Source: Toxonevra muliebris
Taxonomy: Eukaryota > Arthropoda > Insecta > Diptera > Pallopteridae
DNA: 64,000 bases
Assembly: GCA_963691655.1 (NCBI GenBank)
Contig: OY829329.1
Span: 65,590,852-65,654,851, forward strand
Direction of reading: 5' to 3'
A program made the position numbers and the translations under genes. This document shows, in pieces, positions 34,220 to 44,449 of the stretch. The notes below the pieces were generated by a model. It saw nothing but the letters and a program-made list of their open reading frames with translations, was not told where the DNA came from and made no database searches. How positions within the stretch are numbered: position 1 is the first letter of the stretch; each line of letters opens with the position of its first letter.

Positions 34220-35935
34220 CTAGTTGACCCGGCAAACCTTGTTCTGCCTTTTCTGCGAAAAAGCGCGAAAATTAAAAAAGAATGAAATACTTGATATTTA
34301 AATTTGAACATTCGTTATAACAATTCAGGCTTCCATTGAATTTCGGAAAAGAGTTCTAGATTTAAAAATGAGTCTCATTATTGGGACAATTGACATTTTC
34401 AAAAGTATTTAACTAGCAGAACTGTACATTAAAAACAGAGAGTCATTATAAATGAAAATCTCAAATCAATATTGTATTAATTAAATTTTAGAAAAGAAAG
34501 TTTACATTGTGTCTGGACGATCAAAAAATGAAACATTTTTGCTGTATTATCACCGATGTGAACTCAACGACGTGTAAGAAAACAACTCAAGTCTGATAGC
34601 AAAGAACATAGTGGATATTTACAAAAAAAAAAAAAGCGTTAGGCGCATCAGTGAGTGACCTTCGACAAAAACAAAGCCATATCAGCCGATGATACCGTTT
34701 GATCAAAATTATTAACCCAGTTGATGCTAAAGGGGTCAATTCAGCAGTTAGATAGAAATTCCAGTATATCTGTAGTAAAAAGAAATAACTTTTAAATGTT
34801 TTTTTTTTTTTTTTTGTTGAACAATTTTATTAGATGTCAGTAGATTTCAGTCCCTATATTCATATCAATGACCATTTTTGAAATTATATCCAAAAATTAT
34901 TTAAAAATTTGAACCAATTTGATATTTATTACAAATACAGCGCCACCTAACGGATTTTAAGACAGCGAAGAAGAGTCTTAAAATATTTCATAAAGAAGTA
35001 GAAATAATAGTAGAAAAAGGAATCGAAAAAGTAGTGGAAAATAGCAGTAAAAAAGTAAAAGAAAATAGTAGTAGAAAAGGTAGTAGAAAAAAGAATAGAA
35101 AAAATATTAAAACTTGTTGTAAAATAGTAGAAAAAAGGTAGTAGAAAAGGTAGCAGAAAAATAGTTACACATAGTGGTACAAAAATATCAAAAATGGAGT
35201 AGAAAGAGTGGTAGAAATACAATAATACTAAGAAATAGTAGTAGGAACAATTGTAAAAAGCAGTACAAAAAATAGTAAAAAAAAAATAGTAAAAAAATAG
35301 TAGAAAGTAGAGGTACAAAATAAAAAGAATTTGTAGAAAAAATTTATTAAAAAGGTAGTAGAAAAAGGTAGTAAAATAGTAGCAGAAAAAATTAGTTGAA
35401 AAAGTAGTAGAAAATATTAGTTGAAAAAGTAGTAGAAAATATTAGTTGAAAAAGTAGTAGAGAATAAGAAGAAATTGTAGAAAAAAGTAGTAGAAAATAG
35501 TAGTAGAAATAATAGTTGAAAATAACAGTGAAGCATGGTGCCACACCCACTAATCCAATAAGCTAAAGGAATTTAAATTTTAGTACCGTACCACAAATGC
35601 TTCCTTAAATATCTCATAATGGAAATTCTGCGTATATGGAAGGTGCCACACCCCCTTTGTCAATCCCATCTATCGTTGCAGCATGGCATTGTCAATTCTT
35701 GTTATTGTACTAAACTTCTGTACTGTGCTATAAATGGTTCTTGAGATATACTCAAAAATCTATTAGAATTGTATGGGAGGTGCCATGCCCACTTTCCTGA
35801 AAGCCATTATGAATAGTTATGTTTCATTCTCCCGCCCAAGAAACTATATTCTGGAAATATGACTTCAATCAGTCCAATCGTTCAGAAGTTACAAGACTAC
35901 ATACACACAAATCCCTAATTTTATATATGTAAAGA
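34220..35935. mobile_element. Dispersed element starting ACTAGTTGACCCGGC
   Basis: The start ACTAGTTGACCCGGCAAACC matches, from memory, a head sequence common in arthropod repeats. The end has CACACAAATCCCTAATTTTA followed by a TATATATG tail. The centre carries a TAGTAGAAAA microsatellite-like block (next entry) and GGTGCCACACCC blocks at 35,538, 35,643 and 35,783. No coding sequence is recognised. Its class is not assigned. A related-looking tail ending in a CAGACAGACAGA run follows at about 36,055-36,085. Confidence 0.55.
34965..35535. repeat. Degenerate (TAGTAGAAAA)n tract
   Basis: About 570 bp of variants on AGTAGTAGAAAA, with a better-ordered section near 35,390-35,465 (AAAATTAGTTGAAAAAGTAG repeated three times). 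One strand is almost free of C. The 123-aa tyrosine/phenylalanine-rich open frame on the minus strand comes from this tract. Confidence 0.85.
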
Positions 35936-37051
35936 AGAAGATTTATATATGTGTATATTTCATATTGCATTGTCATCTAGTTCTGACCTATGTTTAAAGT
36001 TTCAAGTCTCTAGCTCATCGGGAAGTTAGTTTAAAATCGGTTGCAAAATTCCACCCAAACAGATAGACAGACAGACAGGCAGACTGACACCATTGAAAGT
36101 GAGTTGATATAAATGTGGACACAAAAACTAATTGAATGACTTAAAAACTAAAGTTCGCCACGATCCAAAATCGTTTTATGACTTTGTAAGCTTTTAACAA
36201 AAGACAATAAAATGACGAACTTGTTCTCTGAGCTTTTCAAATGTACATAAAACTCTTTGAGCTTCAATAGCAATGATATTTACCCCTTTTCTATTGAAGT
36301 TAATATACCTAATTTCTAGTATTCACTCCTCAATTGTTAACTTTTGTAATAATTAACTAATTTTATTATAATTGCTTTAAAACGTTTACGCGCGTGAAGA
36401 AGGAGAGGAAAAAAAATGTGCAGTTTAATTGTGCTTTAAAATTAATCCCTAACAAGGCTTATTTATGCATGAAATGGCATACACGCAAACATATTTATAT
36501 AAATACTAGTTCCATTAAATAAATTTAAATGTTTATGAGTGCGTTTAAACTCTAAAAAAAAAGCAAGTAAAATAAAGCAGGCATCACGTGCACAATTTTT
36601 AATTCAATTTCAATAAATTGAATGAAATACAATATTACAATTTAATCCTTTAGTTACGAGCCTCGTCCAAATGCAAATTTGTATGCATTCTTATATAAAC
36701 ATATGTAGGTGTGTGTGTATATTTTTGTATATTTTTGCTTATGTATGTGCGTATATAAATTTTTTTTTAATGAATACAAATTCAAATTTTATTAAAAACC
36801 ACAAACATGAACCACAAAACGAAAATGTATTCTGTCACATGAATTGCAATTTGATGAAACCACAGCACCAATAAACGAAGCACACGCTCACACACACATA
36901 ATTATACACGTGAATGCAAATACACCTACACTTATGTTATTAGTTTATGCATGCCTAGGTGTTTGTGTGTGTTTGTGTTTTAATAAGCTTTTGGTGGTAG
37001 AGTTCTGCGTAAATTGTGCACTCTCTCGCTCTCCTCTCTTCAACTCTTCCA

Positions 37052-37090
<39 letters not shown>

Positions 37091-38440
37091 GAGCAATAGC
37101 AATTGTGCAATTATAAATTAATACAAAATTTAATATTAATCAGTGCTTGTGTTCGCTTACTTGCTTTAGCTATTGTCGTTGTTGTCGATGTTGTTATTGT
37201 TGTTGTTGTTGTTGTTTATTATTTGGAATTTGATCCCCAACGGAAATCGACAATTCGCTTCCACAGAATTGCAATAATGTGAAATTTATTATTATTTCTA
37301 ATAAATTATAATTATTTAGTATTAGTTTCCATGTAAACACACACACACACACACATGAACACACACAGACTCATACACTCACATCACCTATATGTATTTA
37401 TTTGCATACCTGCTATCAAACCTCTATTTAGTTTATATCTACTAAACAATGTTTATGTTTTTAGTGATTACACGATTTAAATTCTATGAAAATTTGATAT
37501 TTATTACAAAATTTCATTTGACATAATTCGAAACATTTTAGCCTTTAACCACAATTTGCCTATAGCTTAAGTTCTAGTATGGTATTTTTTTTTTATTTTA
37601 TTATTATTAATGTTTTTTTGAGTTTTGCAATTGAGGTGTGGATTATTATTTGTAAATATTTTATAACAGCAGCAGCAGAAATAACTCGAAGTATTTAAAT
37701 TTACGCACAAATAAATAAAAATAATCTGCGTATTTAAATATTGACCTTTGATCTGTGCTTATGTGTGTGTGTGTGTGTGATAAAAACCCACACAGTTTAT
37801 AGTAAAGCGGCAATGAATAGATTTATTTTATGCATACATTTTCAAGAATATGTAGGTGTTTTAAAATGTTGAAATTTCTTTGTATCCCAAGTTTTCTTAC
37901 AATTTGTGGGCTTCGTTTGACATATGTACAGTTCCAGGAAACTAAACTAAACCCGGATAATCTAAAGTCGAATTTTATTTATAAAAATTAAAAAATAAAA
38001 CAAAAAAAATCATAGGAAAGGCAAAGAAGAGTAGGGGAGAAGGGCGAGTAAAGAAAACGTGCTAAGGTGAAAAAAGAAGCAAAATTCTCTGCTTGCCTAT
38101 GAAAAAGTTCTACACATTTTGTTGCATTGGTGTTGCTTAATGCTGAGATCTCTGGGCGTATGAGTAACATTTAATATAAATGAAACTATAAGCTGTAAAA
38201 CACCCTGCAAACAAATTTTAGGACTTTTGACTTCTTGGTGAATCTCAGTTATGAGATCTAAAAATGTCGCAAAAGACCTAAAAAATATCATTTATCCATA
38301 CTGGACCTCAGTGCGTATGAGAAACATTTCAAATTCTCGCACTAAAAATTGTTCGGAAAAAACCTACTTTAATGATTGCAAGAGCAAAGTTAAATCTTAA
38401 CTCATTTATTTTAAAATTCAATTCATCATGAAAAACAGTA
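35936..38440. other. Non-coding stretch
   Basis: No gene. Contains a CAGACAGACAGA run near 36,068, a CT microsatellite at about 37,047-37,087, TTG triplets (37,180-37,216), CA runs (37,340-37,357) and a GT run (37,763-37,779). Confidence 0.65.
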
Positions 38441-38441
38441 A

Positions 38442-38560
38442 TGCATAGTTTTCACTATATCATATTCCCTTTCAAAGAGAGGGAAAGAGAGAAATTCCTA
38501 TAGGAAATCTGCCAACATGCTGGCAAATTTGATTGAATTTGACATAGTGAAAACCAGGCA
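38442..38560. mobile_element. MITE family A, copy 3
   Basis: This is 119 bp with ends TGCATAGTTTTCACTATATC and GACATAGTGAAAACCAGGCA, in the same orientation as copy 1. It contains the TGCCAACATGCTGGCA palindrome. Flanks are TAA and TAC. An empty version of the site, GAAAAACAGTATTACAGAATG, survives in the tandem duplicate immediately downstream (about 38,607), which supports the end points. Confidence 0.88.
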
Positions 38561-38690
38561 TACTACAGAATGTATGTTAACTTAACATAATTTTAACATC
38601 AAAATGTAATGAAAAACAGTATTACAGAATGTATGTTAACTTAACATGGCGTTAACATTAAAATGTAATAGTAAATCAAAAGAGAGAATT
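38561..38690. repeat. Short tandem duplication holding the empty MITE site
   Basis: ACAGAATGTATGTTAACTTA occurs twice, about 56-57 bp apart, followed each time by GTTAACAT/TTTAACAT and AAAATGTAATG-type sequence. The second copy joins GAAAAACAGTATT directly to ACAGAATG, which is the uninterrupted form of the flanks of MITE copy 3. Confidence 0.85.
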
Positions 38691-38733
38691 CAAGTACAGA
38701 ATAATGAAATATGATGAAATGTTAATATCATAA

Positions 38734-38990
38734 GCATATCGCTCATTTACTAAAAGACTGTCATAACTCAAAAAACACGATTTTGCAGAGAACACGTTTA
38801 AAATTTTCAATTTGCTCCCACTTTGCAGAAAAAAGAAGAAATCTTATAGTTCTCACGCGCTGAGTATACAAGATATTAATATGAAATTTTTACACAATAT
38901 GAAACGTGATATAATGAATAATTCTGCATCATTAACTCAAAAATCGTGTTTTTTGACTTATGACAGTCTCTCAGTAAATAAGCGATATAG
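38734..38990. mobile_element. Foldback element with arms of about 50 bp
   Basis: The left arm (GCATATCGCTCATTTACT, AAGACTGTCATAACTC, AAAAAACACGATTTT) is repeated inverted at 38,940-38,990 (AAATCGTGTTTTTTGA, CTTATGACAGTCT, AGTAAATAAGCGATAT). The 155-bp interior is non-coding. No target duplication was clear. Long arms and a short unique centre fit a non-autonomous foldback or MITE. Confidence 0.82.
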
Positions 38991-39456
38991 CGAAAATAGG
39001 CTAGTTGTTAAACAGTTGGTATAACCTTAGGAGACTTAAGCCTATTCTGGATCTAAAATAATGGATCCAAAAATTTAAAAAAATCGTAAAAGAATACCTT
39101 CTTAGGGCAAATGAGAAACATTTCAGATAATGTCACCAAATTCCCTGAAAAACTTACAAACGGATATTAAGGATTCAAAGCATAATTCTAGTTCTCAGAT
39201 ACTTGATTCAGTAGATCTAGAAATGCCTACAAAAAAGCTTTAGGGGTGTAAATCCGAATTACAAATCTAAGATGCTAGTTCTTAAAATGAGATAAAAATA
39301 TCTATAAAAATATTTTAGGTGCTCTAAATCGTCGTTCATACTTGTTCATTGTGATGTGCGAAAGTGATTTTTAATTCACTCTATTTTCATTGTAAATGTA
39401 CTTATCAATTGAGTTGTAATTAATCATCTAAATATCTACATATCTGACTTATTGCC
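38991..39456. other. Non-coding stretch
   Basis: I see nothing in it beyond AT-rich unique sequence. Confidence 0.6.
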
Positions 39457-40105
39457 ATGACTAATTGTGCCAAGTGCAACACACTTTGTATAGCAAACGA
39501 CTTCATCACTTGTGGCATTTACAACTCTAATTTGCACAGTAAATGTGTTAACTTGAATTATAGCTGCTTGAGCTTGGTGAAAGATGTGATTTTTAATATG
39601 GCAATTGCAACAATTACCAATTGCCGTTCTCACAATCGTTAATCGATGGAGCTATTAGCAATTTAAATTATCTCAGTTAATTTTTGAAAGCAACCATTCT
39701 AAGGTGAAGTTTATATCTGGAAGAAAATTGCCCCAAAGTTAAGCTCAGAAACTCTTTTTTTTAGAGTAAATTGCTAATGTAAACAAAAAAGAAAGTAAAT
39801 TGGGATTACTCTTCAAAAAAAAAACTTTCTGTGAGAAATTGCAGCAATTTTCTGATGCATGTAAACTTCGCCTAACGCTTGGTTTTCATTATATAAAATT
39901 CAATCAAATTTGCCAGCATGTTGTAAATTTCATATGGGAAATTCTGTCTTCCTCTTTCTTTGACAGGGAATATGACATAGTGACAACCAATCATAACACT
40001 GGTGTAAAAATCAATAATAAAAACTTAATGAGCTCCAAAGCTAAAGTCATTGACTCAATATCAAATCGCAAACTGTCACCAACATTAACCGCAACAGTTT
40101 AAATT
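39457..40105 (+). pseudogene. LINE ORF1-like fragment with a broken PHD-type zinc finger
   Basis: The 61-aa frame starting MTNCAKCNTLC has the cysteine and histidine spacing of a PHD finger: C-x2-C, then ITCGIY (second Cys of the pair now Tyr), NLHSKC, and a decayed C-terminal pair. PHD fingers at the start of ORF1 are known from some jockey/CR1-type retrotransposons. A possible continuation (KINNKNLMSSKAKVIDSISN, 40,005-40,100) follows after MITE copy 4 interrupts at 39,876-39,993. It is a remnant; a host PHD protein is unlikely given the missing residues. Confidence 0.55.
39876..39993. mobile_element. MITE family A, copy 4
   Basis: This is 118 bp with ends CGCTTGGTTTTCATTATATA and GACATAGTGACAACCAATCA. 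It is flanked by TAA on both sides (39,873-39,875 and 39,994-39,996). Same orientation as copy 2, with TTTGCCAGCATGTTG on the left and TTTGACAGGGAATATGAC on the right. It lies within the LINE ORF1-like remnant. Confidence 0.88.
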
Positions 40106-40394
40106 CTCCTTAATTAACAGCTGTTAAGAATAATAATGTAGAAAGCAACTTACTCCATGCCCATCCACTGAAAAATGCAACTAAAACATTCTGTTAACAA
40201 ATCAGAATCGCAATTGATCTCTGCTTAATCAGTAATTCTTACTCTTCTGCTAACTTTGCTTTGTCGGCAGAATAACATTGATGCTGCTATTACTGTATTC
40301 AATGAAGTTACAAACTCAATTGGTGTCTCTCACGCTGTAACAGTTGCCGCTGCTGTTAATGATAATGATATTAACATTTCACTACTCTCCTTTG

Positions 40395-40705
40395 TTGAGA
40401 CTGTTAATGTTGCTGTTAAAAATGCGTTGACTGCTGCTGTTGTTGTTGACGATGTGTAAACATTACGCCTCTCTCTCTTTCTGTGATGCTGTTACTGTTA
40501 ATGCTGCTGTTAAAAATACGTCGACTGCTGCTGTTGTTGTTGAAGATGTGTAAACATTACGCGTTTCTTTCTCTCGCTGTGATGCTGATATTGTTAACGT
40601 TGCTGTTAAAAATACGTCGACTGCTGCTGTTGTTGTTGACGATGTGTAAACATTACGCCTCTCTCTCCTCTCTGTGATGCTGATACTGTTAATGCTGCTG
40701 TTAAG
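40395..40705. repeat. 95-bp tandem array (about 3.3 units)
   Basis: GCTGTTAAAAATRCGTYGAC-type landmarks occur at 40,415, 40,509, 40,605 and (partial) 40,700, spaced 94-96 bp. Each unit carries CTGCTGCTGTTGTTGTTG, GATGTGTAAACATTACGC and a short CTCTCT tract. Unit one is the most different. The 66- and 64-aa frames here are not considered genes. Confidence 0.88.
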
Positions 40706-40784
40706 TATTCATTGAATATTATTGCTCGCCTTGTACATGTTGTCTCAAATAATGTTAACTTTAAGAACAATAGCATTTCCAACA

Positions 40785-41880
40785 TTGAAAAACACAGCCG
40801 AAGATACTACAAAAATTACACTCTTCCTTTAATTATGCTCAGCATAGAGAGAGAGAGAGAGATAGAGAAAGAGAGGGAGGGTAAGAGAGAGGGAGAGAGA
40901 AAGAGAGAGAGAGAGATAGAGAAAGAGAGAGGGAAAGAGAGAGTGAGAGAGAAAGGGAGAGAGAGAGTGAAGTGCAACTTCTTAGTATCATTGCAAGAAT
41001 GATTGAATACAAGATTACGCCACGCGCATCTCCGTTATTCAGCTCTCACAAAATTTAGTGAAAGCTTTTGTGTCTGTGACGTAGATTGTCAATTTTTTTA
41101 TTTACATTTACATATAAACAGTGCATTATGAGGCCGCTGAAAAATTTAGTTGGCTAAAATTAAAAAAAAATCGAGTCTCAGTTTGAATCCAAAAGTAAAT
41201 GTCTTACTCCTCATCGATTCCACAAATTTCACACTAAGAATATCCAAATTTTGCAAAGTATCTGGTTGTGCGAGCGTCGAAAGTTGGAATATCGTCTCGG
41301 TAGTATTAACATTAATTTTTTTAATTTTTTTTATCAGATCTGATTCATAAAATTACAACAAAAATTTTACCTGTCATTTTTTCTATGTTTTATATCATTT
41401 AATTCTTTGGATTTTTTTTACTGCGCTTTATGAAGCAACTTGATCGCTATATTTGTGGCACATATTATGAATGAAAAGTTGAATATTTTAACTTATAATG
41501 AAGACAAATAACTATTAATATTTCATTTCAGATTAGTATCTGCAAATAACCGAATTAAAATTAATAAATATCATTTATTTCCACATTTCATACCAATGTT
41601 CAAATTGTTCACGCATAAAATGTATGTAGTCTCCACTGCTCACTCTTTAAAAATTTGACTTGTGACGACATGCGCAGAGAGAGGCAATTTTGATCAACTT
41701 ATTGGTTTAATCTTGTATTCTATCATTCTTGGTATCGTTGATGCACCAACATCAACGGCGCTCCGAAGAGAAAAAAAGAGCACAAAAAAGTGAGTGCGAT
41801 ATTTGCAATAAATATTAGGGGTATTCACATAAAACTTAATTAAAAGTGAGAAAATTCACAACAGCTGTAAAAGTGGAGAG
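40785..41880 (+). repeat. Dispersed duplication, copy interrupted by an insertion
   Basis: 40,785-40,992 and 41,732-41,880 together match 32,030-32,340. The GA block has expanded here to about 120 bp (40,847-40,968). The 739-bp element at 40,993-41,731 splits the copy. GTGAGT is kept at 41,790, and AAGTGAGAAAATTCACAACA near 41,845 matches the end of the other copy. Confidence 0.78.
40993..41731. mobile_element. Inverted-repeat element with 9-bp target duplication (739 bp)
   Basis: The ends are CAAGAATGATTGAATACAAG and its inverse CTTGTATTCTATCATTCTTG, 24 bp with one mismatch. Direct flanks are GTATCATTG (40,984-40,992) and GTATCGTTG (41,732-41,740), 9 bp with one difference. The undisturbed paralogue at 32.1 kb has a single equivalent block. 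A 9-bp duplication suggests a Mutator-like element, with Merlin as an alternative (8-9 bp). No transposase frame is seen, so it is non-autonomous. Confidence 0.85.
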
Positions 41881-41884
41881 TTAC

Positions 41885-44449
41885 ATTCCACGTCAAGTGA
41901 ACTGTAAGTTGCAGAAAATACCAAAAAAAAATTTTTTTTACTATTTCGTAGGCTCGAAATCTCTGTTGGATAACCGTGCGTATGCGTATAATTTGGAAAC
42001 TCTTGAGATTTATTAAAAATATTTCATTATTTTGTATTCTTTTGATTCTAATTATGTCAAGCGAAAATTTCTCACCACAATTCTTTTTAAACTTCAATGC
42101 TAAAACAAGGTTAATAATATTTTTTCTGACTTTTGAAGTAATTTTTCTTATTAAAAACCATATATTTATTCAAAATATATTATATGTAGTCACAATTTAA
42201 AATAATGAATGAAAACATGCACTCAAAAACAAAAACGAAAAAAAAAAAACAAGGAAACGAAAAAATCAACTTCCATCAAATGTTAATGTGGTCCCATATT
42301 GTTTTACCAATTTCGAGAGAAAAGTCAATGTGCATTTGCCAAGTTGTCATGAAACTTTAAAAACGAAACAAACAAACAAATACAGACGTACATACATGAA
42401 ACTTTCACCAGGCATGACAAAAACTTTAAAATAAGAAAAAAAAAAACAAAAAAAGAAATAGAGTTTTTTATGCTTTATTTCTGCAAAACTTTTTCATGTT
42501 TTCCACCTGTACAGGACCAAACACATACACATATACACCACGACAAACACATGCTGATGCTGATGCTCATGTTCATGCATTTGAATGAATGAATGGTTGA
42601 GTATGTGTTGTTTTTGGTAGATCTTGTGGCATACTAACGATGGTATGTTGCAGCTGAGCTGTCATGCAAAATGTTGACAGATACTACCCCAAAAACAAAA
42701 ATAAAAAACAAAAAAAAAAGTAAAAAAATTATAAAATAAGAGAAAAGCGGAAAACAACAAACAGAGCAAGCAGCAGCTACAGCAACATCTAACATGAGGA
42801 AAAAAATATATATTATCTAAAAGCATAAGAAAGAACAACAGCAAATGACAGCAACAACAACTGAAACTTTGCATTTTTTTTTTAGTTTTTTTTTAATGCA
42901 GAAGGTAATTTCAAAATAAACTTAAACTTACTACTACTACCTGCTGTTATAAGGCGGTGAAGATGATTAAGTTGGAGGAGTTAAAAAGATGGTAAACTTG
43001 TGTTGGAGTTGAGGTGCTGTGGTGGTGGTGGTGGTGGTGGTGGTGGTGGTGGTGGTGGTGGTGGTGGTGGTGGTGGTGGTGGTGGTGGTGGTGGTGCTGC
43101 CTTGTTACACGAAATTGGGTACACATGCCAATGTGGCTAATTGAAAATGTTTTTACAAAGTTAAGAAAACAACAAAATAAAAAGAAACAAACAGTTGCTT
43201 AACTTATGTATTTGAAATTTCTTTTCTTTTTTTTTTTTTGCTGCTTACATTGAAGCAATCAAGAATTTTCTAGTCAATTTAAGTAAAAGAAACTTAAAGA
43301 TTTTGTTGGGTATTTATATTTTTTTTCTTGTGCTTTTTCTATTTTTTCTATTTCTACATCGAAAATTTGTTAAATTGTTTTGTTAAAAATTTCATTAAAA
43401 TTTATTTAATATAAAATCACGAAAAGTGAAACAAAATACATTACAAAAAATGCACAATTAAGATTTTTCCGCAGCGAATATCCAGAGCCATAAATTTCAA
43501 CAAGTTTATATTTCCCACTAAACTCATTAAAAAAACAGAAAACCAAAAAAAAAAAAAAAAAAAAAATTAAAATATGCACAAAGGATGATACGAGTAAGCA
43601 TTAAGCTTAAAAAAAAATAAAAAAAGAAGAGAAAAAAATCTAAATATGTTAGTGAAAAAAAAAAAATCTAAAAAACTTTTTCACTAACTAATTTTTACTA
43701 TGAATTTTTATTGTTGGTTTTGTTACTTTATTTGTTGTTGTGTAAAAGAAACCATCAAAATATATTTCGTTTGTGAATTTAAATTGAAGCCAGGGCATTT
43801 TTATGTTTTTTTTTTTTTTTTGTTTTTTTTTTTTGCTCCATTATGACGAGTACCTAGAAATATTTCGTCACAGTTTAACTACAAGCAGCTGTACTTACTT
43901 TCTGTTTTACCAAAAACTCTCTATATAGTAGGAGTTGCAACTGCTGAAACTGCAACACAAAGGCAAAAAGTAAAATAACTTTACAATATGTAATTAAAGA
44001 AGTGAGGTAGAAAAATAGAGAAAAAACATTGTTAACAAAAGTTTTGTTTAATTTAGTTTTCTCTTCTTCTTTTTGGTGTTGTTGTTGTTATTGTTATTGT
44101 TATTTCTTTGCAACTTTCTGGTTGCATTGAAATGGAAACAATACTGCATATGTAGTACATGCATAGATTTCTGCGTTGTTATATTTGAGAAAATAATTTA
44201 GTAAAATATTTTTCTTGTACGCATTAAACACAAACGAAAAGAAAAAATTATGTTTTAAAACATTTTGTTGGTGTACCTTTTTGGTTTATATGAAAATTTT
44301 GAAAACAATGCCACTGTTTCAAATGTTATTTCACTATAATATAAAATAAATTCACATATGTAAATAAAGAAATTTCGCACATTTAATCATGGTTTAATTA
44401 ATTGAAGTTTTTTAAAAGGAATAAATTACTTTAATTTTATTCAGCATTT
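41885..44449. other. Non-coding stretch
   Basis: No gene. Very AT-rich with many homopolymers, GCTGATGCT triplets near 42,554, and the GGT microsatellite listed separately. Confidence 0.65.
43020..43095. repeat. Pure (TGG)n microsatellite, about 25 units
   Basis: Uninterrupted TGG triplets over about 76 bp, giving a poly-tryptophan artefact in one frame. No interruption suggests a young, probably length-variable locus. Runs of GG every three bases can form two-tier G-quadruplexes in principle. Confidence 0.95.

Noticed and set aside
34947..35318. 123-aa minus-strand Phe/Tyr-rich frame resembling a membrane protein
   Set aside because: It comes entirely from the TAGTAGAAAA repeat tract.
34220..35935. 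Assigning the ACTAGTTGACCCGG element to a named class
   Set aside because: The head is familiar, but I cannot place it in a superfamily without a search, and no coding sequence is present.
43014..43202. Poly-tryptophan open frame
   Set aside because: Artefact of the TGG microsatellite.
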